In this document: piece after piece, positions 16,322-25,102 of the stretch
Layout: each line of letters begins with the position of its first letter
How positions within the stretch are numbered: the stretch's first letter is position 1
Assembly: GCF_023704175.1 (NCBI RefSeq)
Contig: NZ_CP084530.1
Location: 1,572,001 to 1,636,000, forward strand
Source of the DNA: Paenibacillus sp. YPG26
Lineage (GTDB): Bacteria > Bacillota > Bacilli > Paenibacillales > Paenibacillaceae
Length of the DNA stretch: 64,000 bases
Reading direction: 5' to 3'
Position numbers and translations under genes: made by a program
Notes under the pieces: model-generated
What the model saw: the letters and a program-made list of their open reading frames with translations, nothing else
What the model was told of the DNA's origin: nothing
The model's database searches: none

Positions 16322-16954
16322 TTAATACATGAACCGCTGCTGGAACCTGATCTGATCAAATTGCTCTTTGGATTCCAGCGGCACATGCTTGCCAATCCGC
16401 ACCATCAGGCAGTTCGCGGGATGTGAGCATATCTCCGGATCGTCGGTCGCATACCATACCATATCTACAGTCTGCATCAGGCGTTCCATCATTTTACGGT
16501 AGGCCCATACATCAAGTCCGCTTGTCTTCAAGTCCCAATGCCAGTAATATTCTGTCGTAAAAACAATATAATTCTCCATCTGGGCATCCTCAAATGCCGT
16601 TCGGATCATTGCACTCCCAAGGCCAAGCGAGCGGTATTCATCGGCCACTTCAATCGCACCCAACTCAATAAGATCGGGCATTCCGCCCTGTGACCAACGC
16701 TCCATTTCATCAGGATAATGGAATGTAACATACCCGACGATGAGATCAGCTTCACGTGCAACAATGATACGCCCTTCGGGAAGGGCGGCAATCTCCACCA
16801 AGGCTTCATGCTGTTCCTTCGGTCTGCGGAAGGCATCAAGCTCAGAATGCATGTGGAGTAGCTGAAGTGCGTCAGGGGATACAGGTCCTTCCACCGTAAT
16901 TTCTTTTGGTGGACGGGACAGGATATGGGCGTGGTACATTTTAGGATGTTCCAT
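16322..16954 (-). CDS. acuA: Protein acetyltransferase AcuA (GNAT family)
   Basis: This 210-aa GCN5-related acetyltransferase inactivates acetyl-CoA synthetase by acetylating its C-terminal lysine in B. subtilis. The acetyl-CoA-binding core reads LIELGAIEVADEYRSLGLGSAMI near residues 93-115, with R-x-x-G-L-G as motif A. The C-terminal AcuA-type extension contains VWYATDDPEICSHPANCLMVRIG. ATG 16954 follows GGAAAGGAG. It is transcribed away from acsA with acuC downstream, so writer, eraser and target sit side by side. A perfect cre site lies in the shared intergenic region. Confidence 0.92.
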   Translation of the reverse strand: MEHPKMYHAHILSRPPKEITVEGPVSPDALQLLHMHSELDAFRRPKEQHEALVEIAALPEGRIIVAREADLIVGYVTFHYPDEMERWSQGGMPDLIELGAIEVADEYRSLGLGSAMIRTAFEDAQMENYIVFTTEYYWHWDLKTSGLDVWAYRKMMERLMQTVDMVWYATDDPEICSHPANCLMVRIGKHVPLESKEQFDQIRFQQRFMY

Positions 16955-17128
16955 CGTCGGTCTCCTTTCCTCTTTCCTCTCACTTATAGCAGAAATAAGG
17001 TGCGTTGAAAAGTGTAGCCGCTTTCTTGAGCGTATGATATAATACTTTCTGACATAAATTCTTCACATTTCCAGACTTGACAAGCGCGTGTGAGAAAACC
17101 TGTGCAAGCCTTTTTTCGACATCATTCG

Positions 17129-17142
17129 TGTAAACGCTATCT
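17129..17142. promoter_or_regulatory. Perfect catabolite-responsive element (cre)
   Basis: TGTAAACGCTATCT matches the CcpA consensus TGWAARCGYTWNCW at all 14 positions. It lies 77 bases before the acsA start and between the divergent acuA and acsA genes. In B. subtilis both are CcpA-repressed, so glucose repression is expected here; that is inference. Confidence 0.8.
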
Positions 17143-17219
17143 TGAACTGCTCCTGTTTCTAATTTCATGAATTCAACTTACTACTATCCGGTTTCGTAAG
17201 GATTAAGGAGGATGAAAAG

Positions 17220-18947
17220 ATGAACCAACTGCAAGGGGAAGTTATTTCAGTGGTGGCCCCCTCGTCAAATCTGGGTGACTATGAATCAACGTATGACAGC
17301 TTTAACTGGAAGGATGTTGAGAAGGAATTCTCCTGGTACGAGACCGGTAAGCTGAACCTGGCCTATGAAGCCATAGACCGCCATGTGGATGCTGGGCGGG
17401 GTGGTAGAACAGCATTATTATATAGCGATGCCACACGGGATGAGGCGTTCACCTTCGAGGAGCTCTCGGGCTTATCTAACCAATTCGCTAATGTACTCCG
17501 GACGATAGGGATTCATAAAGGTGATCGAGTATTTGTGTTCATGCCGCGTACTCCGGAGCTGTATGTAAGTATACTGGGCACGATTAAAGTTGGAGCCGTG
17601 GTGGGCCCTTTGTTCGAGGCATTTATGGAGACAGCGGTTAAGGACCGGTTAGAGGATAGCGGAGCGGTTGCGATTGTTACGACACCAGCCTTACTGCCTA
17701 GAATCAAACGTGATGAGCTCCCGGCGTTACAACACATTATCGTGGTAGGTGACGAGGTAGAACCTGGCGAAGGAATTATTGACTTCAAGTCCGCCATGGC
17801 TGAGGCATCTCCAGAAGCGCAGATTGAATGGGTTGACCGCGAGGATGGACTGATCATTCACTACACCTCGGGTTCAACAGGGAAGCCAAAGGGAGTCCAC
17901 CATGTACACAACGCTATGATCCAGCATTACTATACGGGTAAGGTTGTGCTCGATCTTCAAGAAGGGGACGTATATTGGTGTACGGCAGACCCGGGATGGG
18001 TAACCGGTACATCCTATGGCATATTCGCTCCTTGGCTTAACGGGGCAACCAATGTCATCCGCGGGGGACGTTTCAGTCCAGCTGATTGGTATGGAACCAT
18101 ACAGAAATATGGGGTCACGGTCTGGTACAGTGCGCCTACGGCCTTCCGAATGCTGATGGGAGCTGGAGAGGATGTTATATCACAATTTGATCTCTCCAGT
18201 CTGCGGCATGTGCTCTCCGTAGGAGAGCCGCTGAACCCGGAGGTAGTACGCTGGGGACTTAAGGTGTATGGGAAGAGAATTCATGACACCTGGTGGATGA
18301 CCGAGACCGGAGCGCAGTTGATATGCAATTATCCTTCACTTCCGATGAAGCCGGGTTCCATGGGACGTCCTCTACCAGGCATTGAAGCGGCAATTATCGA
18401 TGATTCGGGCAATATTCTGCCGCCTTACCGGATGGGGAATCTCGCGATCAAGACACCATGGCCGTCCATGATGCGCAAGATCTGGAACAATCCCGCCAAA
18501 TACGAGGAGTATTTCCGGATTCAAGGGTGGTATATTTCCGGAGATTCCGCTTATATGGACGAGGATGGATACTTCTGGTTCCAGGGCCGGATTGATGATG
18601 TGATCAATTCCTCGGGTGAGCGGATCGGACCTTTCGAAGTGGAGAGTAAGCTTGTAGAGCATCCGGCGGTTGCGGAGGCAGGGGTAATTGGCAAGCCCGA
18701 CCCTACACGGGGCGAGATCATCAAGGCTTTCATCTCTCTTCGTGAGGGCTTTGAGCCTTCTGAAGAACTGAAGGCGGAGATTTCCAAGTTTGTTAAAGTG
18801 GGATTATCCGCCCATGCGGCTCCCCGGGAGATAGAGTTCAAGGATAAATTGCCGAAGACACGTTCAGGTAAAATTATGCGGCGGGTACTTAAAGCATGGG
18901 AGCTGCAGCTGCCTGTGGGGGACTTATCTACAATTGAGGAAGACTAA
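17220..18947 (+). CDS. acsA: Acetyl-CoA synthetase (acetate-CoA ligase)
   Basis: This 575-aa AMP-forming enzyme activates acetate to acetyl-CoA through acetyl-AMP. Adenylate-forming motifs are clear: YTSGSTGKPKG (A3) near residue 218, WWMTETGAQ (A5), SGDSAYMDEDGYFWFQGR (A7), DDVINSSGERIGPFEVE (A8) and PKTRSGKIMRR (A10) near residue 545. The lysine in RSGK is the catalytic residue that AcuA acetylates in B. subtilis. The length and acuA/acuC neighbours fit AcsA rather than longer Acs enzymes. RBS AAGGAGGATG is well placed. The perfect cre upstream predicts CcpA control. Confidence 0.94.
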   Translation: MNQLQGEVISVVAPSSNLGDYESTYDSFNWKDVEKEFSWYETGKLNLAYEAIDRHVDAGRGGRTALLYSDATRDEAFTFEELSGLSNQFANVLRTIGIHKGDRVFVFMPRTPELYVSILGTIKVGAVVGPLFEAFMETAVKDRLEDSGAVAIVTTPALLPRIKRDELPALQHIIVVGDEVEPGEGIIDFKSAMAEASPEAQIEWVDREDGLIIHYTSGSTGKPKGVHHVHNAMIQHYYTGKVVLDLQEGDVYWCTADPGWVTGTSYGIFAPWLNGATNVIRGGRFSPADWYGTIQKYGVTVWYSAPTAFRMLMGAGEDVISQFDLSSLRHVLSVGEPLNPEVVRWGLKVYGKRIHDTWWMTETGAQLICNYPSLPMKPGSMGRPLPGIEAAIIDDSGNILPPYRMGNLAIKTPWPSMMRKIWNNPAKYEEYFRIQGWYISGDSAYMDEDGYFWFQGRIDDVINSSGERIGPFEVESKLVEHPAVAEAGVIGKPDPTRGEIIKAFISLREGFEPSEELKAEISKFVKVGLSAHAAPREIEFKDKLPKTRSGKIMRRVLKAWELQLPVGDLSTIEED

Positions 18948-18965
18948 TACGATAATTTTATCTAT

Positions 18966-18994
18966 GACGACTGGACTTCGGTTCGGTCGTCTTT
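18966..18994 (+). terminator. Weak terminator after acsA
   Basis: GACGAC pairs with GTCGTC around GGACTTCGGTTC-type sequence, followed by only TTT. Confidence 0.45.
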
Positions 18995-19012
18995 AGCATG
19001 GCATAAGAAATG

Positions 19013-19042
19013 AAAAAGACGGAATCCATAGTGGATTCCGTC
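19013..19042 (-). terminator. Rho-independent terminator after the PBP gene
   Basis: On the minus strand GACGGAATCCAC and its mate form a perfect 11-bp stem (GACGGAATCCA/TGGATTCCGTC) followed by TTTTT. Confidence 0.88.
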
Positions 19043-19074
19043 GGAGTGTGTGTGGAAAGCTGGCTGTAGAAGTG

Positions 19075-22000
19075 TTATTTCTGGATATGGAGTGCGGACG
19101 TCGGTGTTGACTCCCCGGCAGCATTAATTGCCGTTACCCGGATATATCCGTTAATCGGGGCAGCTGTATATTCATACTGGTTAGATTGAACAGTTCCTAC
19201 TAGAGCATATACCCCGTTCTCTTTATCCGCATAATACACATTGTATCCATTTACGTTCTCTGCCTTCGGGTTCGCATTCCAGCTTACCTGTACACCTGTG
19301 CTGGTTGCTTCAGCATGCATTTGCTGAGGGGCGGAAGGCGGCGCAGTAATAACGCTGCTATCCCCATCCCCGCTGCTTCCAGCTTCAGCCCCGGAGCCAG
19401 CAGAACCTGTAGAACCTTTAGAACCTGCAGAACCGTCCGACCCGGCATTTGAAGCTTTGCCTGGCTTCGGCAGCGGGGTTCCCGGCCCCTCTGAAGTAGC
19501 TACCGCGCTAGGAGACGATTCATGGCCGCCAATATCAACGGCTGTGACGTAATAGGAGTAGTTATGCCCTGCAGATGTTCCGTCCGTGAAGCTAGTGCCT
19601 GAACCGGTTAGAACAGCACCTCTGTAGCGGAAGGCGCTGCCGTCTACAGACCTGTACAGCCGGTAACCCGCTACATCTTTCTCACTATTCTTATTGAACG
19701 TGATCGTGTTCTGTCCTCTTCCCGCAATGGCCCTTACATTAGATGGGTCAGCTGGAGCCCTGCCGTCGTCCTGTCTTGGATCTAATTTAGTCGGAGCATC
19801 CTCTGCTGCATCCTTAGGCAGATAATAGCTTAGGCTTCTGTGCCCGCCTCTCATCTTGGAGAAGGCATTCTGCAGCTCGTCAATCAATTCTTTGATTGGC
19901 TTGTCACGCCGCATTACTACCTTTTGCTGCACCATATCCGAAGGGGTCTCGTCATGGGGAATATAGTTCACGTCATTGTACGTAATATACTTGGCTCTCA
20001 CCAGGACATCATCGGATTTCTTAGGGACATACTTCACGTTGAACAAATCAGTGACCATATTCCCGGCCTGCTGAGTGAGCGAGGTCGGCAGAAGGCCGCT
20101 GAACCCGGATACGGTTCTTCTGACAATGCCATCCGGTCTCTTGAACTCGGGTGTCTTGAATAGCTCTGGCTTGCTGTTACTAACCTCATTCATGACAAGT
20201 GCCCAGATGGATTTAGCCCTGGACTTGGCCTCTTTGGTAACCAGGGTATTCTTCTGTTCTTTGTATCCCACCCAGATCCCAAGTGTTACATCCGGGGAAT
20301 AGCCCATGAACCAGACATCCCCATAGTCCTGCGTGGTTCCAGTCTTTCCGGCCACAGGAATCTTGCCGTACTTGTCGAAATCACGTGCAATGGAATGACC
20401 CGTGGAGCCTGACGCCGAGATTACCGTGCGAAGCATATCGGTCATCAGGTAAGCTGTCTGCTTGGAGAATGCCTGTGTGGGTTCAGCCTTGTGCTGATAC
20501 ACCACATTACCATTTGAATCGGTGATCCTCTCGATCATGTAGGCGTCATTGAATACTCCTTGATTCGCGATGGCTCCGTAGGCATTCGTCAATTCCTCTA
20601 CAGTGACACCAAATTTAAGGCCCCCTAGAACCCCGGTCTTAGCCTGGTAATCCTGCTTCTGGATTGTGGTTATGCCAAGCTTCTTGGCAAAAGCCCAAGC
20701 CTCGTTGATTCCCACCTTGTCATTGAACAGCTTGAGCGCAGGGATGTTCCGCGATTCATTAAGCGCTGTTCTAGCGGTAACAAGCCCTTTATAACCTCCG
20801 CTTGAATTGACGGGAATGTGGTAACCCTTCTGCCCATCCCGAAAGATTACCGGAGAGTCATCAATAATAGAAGCAGGCTGGACAAGCCCTTTCTCCAACG
20901 CAGGCAGGAAAGCCGCGATCGGCTTCATGGTGGAGCCGGGCTGCCTGATCATTTGGGTAGCGTAGTTCATCTGCTCGGTATAGAAATCCCGGCCTTCAAT
21001 CATGCCCAGGATACCACCTGACCGATGATCGATCATCATGCCGGCAACCTGCTCCAATCCTTTTGTTTTGCTGTTTGGAGAGAAGTTGCTGCTGTTCTCT
21101 GATACTTTATGCATCGCACTGTATACTTTCTTATCAATCGTTGTGTAGATCCGGTATCCACCAGTTAAGAGCTGCTGCCTGGCTTCCTCGAGAGTCTGGC
21201 TTGGAATCTTATTTTTGTTAAGCGACGGATCCTTTAGTAAAGCAAGGACTTCGGCGCCTTGACGTTCGGTCTCCAGCATGAGATACGGAGAGGTTGCATA
21301 TGCCTTCTCGGTCTGCGGAGCAAGAGCTTTCTTGATATCAAAGGCCATAGCTTCGTCATATTGGCTCTTTGTAATCGTGTTCTCCTCGAGCATACGCTGC
21401 AGCACGAGCTGCTGGCGCTTGATTGCCCGTTTGAAGTTGGACTTATTAAATTCCCCTTTGCCGTTAAAAGCAGAATAAGAAGAGGGGAGCTGAGGCAGGC
21501 CAGCCAGATAGGCTGCTTGAGCAATATTCAGCTTCTTAAGGTCTGCGATCCCGAAGATTCCTCTGGAGGCGGCCTGGATACCAAATACATTATATCCATT
21601 GGAGCCGTTGCCAAAAGGAACCTTGTTCAAGTAAGCGGTTAAAATTTCTTTCTTGTCCAGGAACCGCTCAAGGCGCAGAGCCAGAAGCATTTCCTTAACC
21701 TTCCGGTTATCCGTACGATCCAGATTGAGGAACACCCGCCGGGCTAACTGCTGGGTTAACGTACTTCCTCCAGTCTGGCTGCTTTCCCGCAGAAGTCTTT
21801 CCTTAACCGCGCGCAAGGTTCCCTTCATGTCGACACCCTTATGATTCCAGAAGTTGTTGTCCTCAATGGAGATGACGGCATCAATCACAATCTGGGGAAT
21901 TTCCTCGAAGGTTACCGGACGCCGGTCCTCTTCAGAACGAAGCTGGCCGATTACGGTACCGTCGCGATAGTAGGCGAACGCGGTAATATTATTAGTGCTT

Positions 22001-22206
22001 ATTTTCTGTTCAATCGTAGCCCTTGAACGTACAGGGTCATCTTTGACGTTGGATGATACGAAGCCAAATAAGGCTCCCCCAACAAACAGAATCCCTGTAA
22101 AAGCAACAAAAACCAGCCATAGGAACACTTTCAGGGTCGTCCTGCCCCAATGTCTCTGGCGTCCGCGTTCTTGTTCTACAGGATCCTTTTCATGCACTTC
22201 TACCAT
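19075..22206 (-). CDS. Class A penicillin-binding protein (PBP1A family) with fibronectin III repeats
   Basis: This 1043-aa bifunctional peptidoglycan synthase is anchored by one N-terminal membrane helix (near residues 25-50). The GT51 glycosyltransferase domain shows EDNNFWNHKGVD, GGSTLTQQLAR and KKEILTAYLNKVPFG. The transpeptidase domain has SxxK in GSTMKP, SxN in SRN and KTGT in AGKTGTTQDYGDVW. After the catalytic core come a first fibronectin III-like repeat, a Gly/Ser-rich linker of about 45 residues, and a second repeat ending in SALHIQK. The start is ATG 22206 (MVEVHEKD) with AAAAGGAGG; an upstream in-frame ATG lacks a site. It is monocistronic and faces tyrS divergently. Confidence 0.93.
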   Translation of the reverse strand: MVEVHEKDPVEQERGRQRHWGRTTLKVFLWLVFVAFTGILFVGGALFGFVSSNVKDDPVRSRATIEQKISTNNITAFAYYRDGTVIGQLRSEEDRRPVTFEEIPQIVIDAVISIEDNNFWNHKGVDMKGTLRAVKERLLRESSQTGGSTLTQQLARRVFLNLDRTDNRKVKEMLLALRLERFLDKKEILTAYLNKVPFGNGSNGYNVFGIQAASRGIFGIADLKKLNIAQAAYLAGLPQLPSSYSAFNGKGEFNKSNFKRAIKRQQLVLQRMLEENTITKSQYDEAMAFDIKKALAPQTEKAYATSPYLMLETERQGAEVLALLKDPSLNKNKIPSQTLEEARQQLLTGGYRIYTTIDKKVYSAMHKVSENSSNFSPNSKTKGLEQVAGMMIDHRSGGILGMIEGRDFYTEQMNYATQMIRQPGSTMKPIAAFLPALEKGLVQPASIIDDSPVIFRDGQKGYHIPVNSSGGYKGLVTARTALNESRNIPALKLFNDKVGINEAWAFAKKLGITTIQKQDYQAKTGVLGGLKFGVTVEELTNAYGAIANQGVFNDAYMIERITDSNGNVVYQHKAEPTQAFSKQTAYLMTDMLRTVISASGSTGHSIARDFDKYGKIPVAGKTGTTQDYGDVWFMGYSPDVTLGIWVGYKEQKNTLVTKEAKSRAKSIWALVMNEVSNSKPELFKTPEFKRPDGIVRRTVSGFSGLLPTSLTQQAGNMVTDLFNVKYVPKKSDDVLVRAKYITYNDVNYIPHDETPSDMVQQKVVMRRDKPIKELIDELQNAFSKMRGGHRSLSYYLPKDAAEDAPTKLDPRQDDGRAPADPSNVRAIAGRGQNTITFNKNSEKDVAGYRLYRSVDGSAFRYRGAVLTGSGTSFTDGTSAGHNYSYYVTAVDIGGHESSPSAVATSEGPGTPLPKPGKASNAGSDGSAGSKGSTGSAGSGAEAGSSGDGDSSVITAPPSAPQQMHAEATSTGVQVSWNANPKAENVNGYNVYYADKENGVYALVGTVQSNQYEYTAAPINGYIRVTAINAAGESTPTSALHIQK

Positions 22207-22315
22207 AGAGTATCCTCCTTTTAACAGCAACATTATAGCACAAATGTACGCGTTTGAATCCATTTTCTCGGCTGTTGGTCTTCTATGAAGGCTGTTTTGG
22301 AATAGGATACCGGGT

Positions 22316-22345
22316 TTGACTTCCCAAAAGTATATATGTTATAAG
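22316..22345 (+). promoter_or_regulatory. Sigma-A promoter of the tyrS T-box transcript
   Basis: TTGACT at 22316 and TTATAA/TATAAG at 22339-22345 with a 17-18 base spacer lie directly before the T-box leader. Confidence 0.7.
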
Positions 22346-22359
22346 ATATACAGTAATAT

Positions 22360-22646
22360 ACAAATGCATATGGATAAAGGCTTTGAAAGATCTAGTAGAA
22401 GGTGGAAATCTCTCCCCAGAGAATCGGTGGATGCTGCGAACCGTGAGCGAACCCCCTTTGAATTACAATCTGGAGCCGTCCGGGGGAACCCGCATCTGAA
22501 GGGATGTGTCAGTAGTCCGGTACCGGGTAACCGTTATAGAAATGAAGTGAAAGCCATAGTATCCATTTGAAGTGGGTACGGCTTTAATTAGGGTGGTAAC
22601 GCGAGCAGCTCCTTCTCGTCCCTTTGGGATAAGAGGGAGCTTTTTT
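22360..22646 (+). ncRNA. T-box riboswitch, tyrosine-type, upstream of tyrS
   Basis: The leader carries the conserved T-box AGGGTGGTAACGCG at 22590-22603, followed by a strong terminator hairpin (22607-22646, 15 of 16 pairs, then TTTTTT). Stem I features include AGTA at 22394-22397 and GGTGGATGCTGCGAACCG. A UAC tyrosine specifier is proposed at 22464-22466 in GAATTACAATC, which fits the downstream tyrosyl-tRNA synthetase. Known behaviour of the class: uncharged tRNA(Tyr) pairs with the specifier and T-box and prevents termination. The T-box and terminator are certain; the exact 5' edge and specifier are inferred. Confidence 0.93.
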
Positions 22647-22681
22647 GTGTTCAGAAATATACATGTTACAGGAGGCAGGAC

Positions 22682-23938
22682 ATGATGAAATGGGAAGAAT
22701 TATCACCGGTACAGCAGGCTGAGGTCGAGCGTCAACTGCAAGTGATCTCGCGGGGAGTTGTAGAAATCGTACCTGAGGAAGAGCTTAGGAACAAGCTGGT
22801 TAAGTCCGTGGTTACAGGTGAGCCGTTGAAAGTGAAATTGGGACTCGACCCTTCAGCGCCAGATCTGCATATCGGGCACACAGTTGTTATGCAAAAGCTG
22901 CGTCAATTTCAACAGCTGGGTCACCAGGTTCAGTTAATTATCGGCGATTTCACCGGACAGATCGGTGATCCAACCGGCAAGTCCGAGACACGTAAGCAGC
23001 TGAGCGAGGAAGATGTGAAGCGCAACTCGGAGACGTACTTTAAGCAGGCCTTCAAGATTCTGGATAAAGAGAAGACAAAAATCCACTTTAATTCAGAGTG
23101 GCTGGCGCCTATGACCTTTGCAGATGTTGTGAAGCTTGCAGCAAAGCTCACCGTTGCCCGTATGCTTGAGCGCGACGACTTCACCAAGCGTTACCAGAGC
23201 GGACAACCTATCAGTGTTCATGAGTTCTTTTATCCACTGATGCAGGGAATGGATTCCGTGGCCTTGAAGTCGGATATTGAGCTCGGCGGAACAGACCAGA
23301 AGTTCAACCTGCTTATGGGACGTACACTTCAAAAGGAATACGGTGTAGAGCCTCAGGTAGCTATTATGACTCCGATTATCGAGGGACTAGACGGTGTTCA
23401 GAAGATGAGTAAGAGTCTGGGGAATTACATTGGTATCGACGAGCAGCCTAATGAAATCTACGGTAAGGCGATGTCCGTTCCGGATGAGTTGATGCTGAAA
23501 TACTTCCAGCTTGTAACTGATCTAACGAATGAAGAGCTCGCCGTGCTTGAAGAGGGAATGAAGGGAGGCACGCTGCATCCTAGGGACGCGAAGATGAAGC
23601 TTGCTTTTACCCTGGTTAGGATGTATCACAGCCTTGAGGATGCGGAAGCTGCTCAGGAGCACTTCGTGACCGTGTTCCAGCAGCGTGCGCTGCCTGACGA
23701 TATTCAGACTATCGAGATTGCTGACAGTGAGCTGGAGAATGGCAGAATTGGTCTGATCAAGCTGTTAACGCTTCTTGGGTTCGCCTCGTCCAATGGAGAG
23801 GCCAGACGCAGCATACAGCAGGGCTCCGTCAAATATAACGAAGACAAATTGACGGACTTCAGTGCCGAGCTTGAGATTAAAGATGGTGATGTTATTCAGG
23901 TGGGTAAGCGGAAATTCGCCAAGCTTGCCCGTAAGTAG
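22682..23938 (+). CDS. tyrS: Tyrosyl-tRNA synthetase
   Basis: This 418-aa class I aminoacyl-tRNA synthetase charges tRNA(Tyr). The HIGH motif is [10 protein letters not shown] near residue 60, the tyrosine pocket includes [12 protein letters not shown] and [19 protein letters not shown], and KMSKSLGN is near residue 240. A C-terminal S4 RNA-binding domain ([15 protein letters not shown]) completes it. RBS AGGAGG stands 6 bases before ATG 22682; ATG 22685 is an alternative. Expression should be set by the upstream tyrosine T-box. A short terminator follows. Confidence 0.95.
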   Translation: MMKWEELSPVQQAEVERQLQVISRGVVEIVPEEELRNKLVKSVVTGEPLKVKLGLDPSAPDLHIGHTVVMQKLRQFQQLGHQVQLIIGDFTGQIGDPTGKSETRKQLSEEDVKRNSETYFKQAFKILDKEKTKIHFNSEWLAPMTFADVVKLAAKLTVARMLERDDFTKRYQSGQPISVHEFFYPLMQGMDSVALKSDIELGGTDQKFNLLMGRTLQKEYGVEPQVAIMTPIIEGLDGVQKMSKSLGNYIGIDEQPNEIYGKAMSVPDELMLKYFQLVTDLTNEELAVLEEGMKGGTLHPRDAKMKLAFTLVRMYHSLEDAEAAQEHFVTVFQQRALPDDIQTIEIADSELENGRIGLIKLLTLLGFASSNGEARRSIQQGSVKYNEDKLTDFSAELEIKDGDVIQVGKRKFAKLARK

Positions 23939-23947
23939 TACAGGGTA

Positions 23948-23970
23948 GGGAGCCGGGAGGCTCCCTTTTT
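23948..23970 (+). terminator. Rho-independent terminator after tyrS
   Basis: GGGAGCC, GGGA loop and GGCTCCC, followed by TTTTT. Confidence 0.9.
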
Positions 23971-23997
23971 GTATGGAGGAGGAACAAAAAAGAGCAC

Positions 23998-24037
23998 AAA
24001 AAAACCGGCCGAAGTCTTTGCAGACCAGGACCGGTTT
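23998..24037 (-). terminator. Rho-independent terminator after rpsD
   Basis: On the minus strand AAACCGG pairs with CCGGTTT across an imperfect inner stem, followed by seven T residues. Confidence 0.85.
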
Positions 24038-24052
24038 GGGTTGGTATAAATA

Positions 24053-24652
24053 TTAACGGTTGTAGAACTCGACGATTTGTTTCTCATCGATTTCTTGGGA
24101 CAGCTCGGAACGCTCTGGAAGACGGATGTACTTACCTTCAAGGGAAGTATCATTGAACTCCAGGTAAGCTGGAAGGTGATTGCGGTTCGCCAAAGCTTCT
24201 TTAACAGAAGAAAGACCGCGGCTTCTTTCGCGAAGGCTGATTACATCGCCCAGGTTCACGAGGTAAGAAGCAATGTTCACTTTCTTGCCGTTAACTGTGA
24301 TATGACCGTGGGATACCAATTGACGGGCACCAGCACGGGAGTTAGCGAAACCAAGACGGTATACAAGGTTGTCCAGACGGGATTCCAGCAAGAACATGAA
24401 GTTTTCACCGGCAATACCTTGCATTTTTTGTGCTCTAGAGAAGAGGGTTTTAAATTGCTTTTCGCCCAAGCCGTACATGTGGCGAAGCTTTTGCTTCTCA
24501 AGAAGCTGCATTCCGTAGTTGCTTACTTTTCTCCGTTGGTTAGCACCGTGCTGACCTGGAGGGAAAGGGCGCTTCAAATCTTTTCCTGTGCCGCTCAGGG
24601 AAATGCCAAGACGACGGCTAAGTTTAAATTTAGGACCTGTGTAACGTGCCAT
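24053..24652 (-). CDS. rpsD: 30S ribosomal protein S4
   Basis: This 199-aa primary 16S rRNA-binding protein of the small subunit has the full family sequence: [19 protein letters not shown] at the start, [12 protein letters not shown], and the S4 RNA-binding domain [20 protein letters not shown] near residue 90. It ends QIVEFYNR. It belongs to the non-zinc type, having no N-terminal cysteines. As in Bacillus it is a lone gene next to tyrS, and S4 is known there to repress its own mRNA through the leader. A leader of about 200 bases precedes it here. Confidence 0.96.
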   Translation of the reverse strand: MARYTGPKFKLSRRLGISLSGTGKDLKRPFPPGQHGANQRRKVSNYGMQLLEKQKLRHMYGLGEKQFKTLFSRAQKMQGIAGENFMFLLESRLDNLVYRLGFANSRAGARQLVSHGHITVNGKKVNIASYLVNLGDVISLRERSRGLSSVKEALANRNHLPAYLEFNDTSLEGKYIRLPERSELSQEIDEKQIVEFYNR

Positions 24653-24883
24653 TGTATAGTAGACTCCTTCATAAATGAAATTTTAGGTGGGGCTACACTT
24701 GCGCCGGTTTTGTTTGTCGGGCGGGGGGATAGAAGGATAATCCGCTCTACTGACCGAAAAGTTCAGCCGCTGTCCAGTCAGCAACAAAATCCGTGAGGGT
24801 GACACAATATTACGCCCTAAGGTAAGACTCTATCCAGTCTTCATCAACAATAAATATTATATGAAGTTAGTATATAAAGTCAA
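24653..24883 (-). promoter_or_regulatory. rpsD promoter and long 5' leader
   Basis: On the minus strand TTGACT (24878-24883) and TATAAT (24856-24861) are spaced by 16 bases. The transcript would carry an untranslated leader of about 195 bases before rpsD. S4 autoregulates through such a leader in B. subtilis. I did not derive a fold, so the regulatory reading is inference. Confidence 0.6.
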
Positions 24884-24926
24884 GGCGAAGTTTTTGTTTG
24901 AAAAGGAGGGTTTTTGTCGATAGGGC

Positions 24927-24973
24927 TTTTGCACCAAAAATATGGGTCAAAACCATGATTTTTAGGTGCAAAA
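24927..24973. repeat. Long near-perfect inverted repeat before the diguanylate cyclase gene
   Basis: TTTTGCACC-AAAAAT pairs with ATTTTT-A-GGTGCAAAA with one bulged base, and the loop continues with ATGG/CCAT. No T-run follows on either strand, so it is not an ordinary terminator. It could be an operator or a structured leader of the gene at 25103. Confidence 0.5.
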
Positions 24974-25102
24974 ATCGAATTTAAATAGTAGAATACAGTT
25001 ATATATTTATTTCCTAATTTTACCCTGAGAATCAGTTAGCTGTTAAGCATATGTAAAGGTTACCATTAAGCCGACGGAAGTGCGGTGCAGAAGGAGCCCC
25101 CT

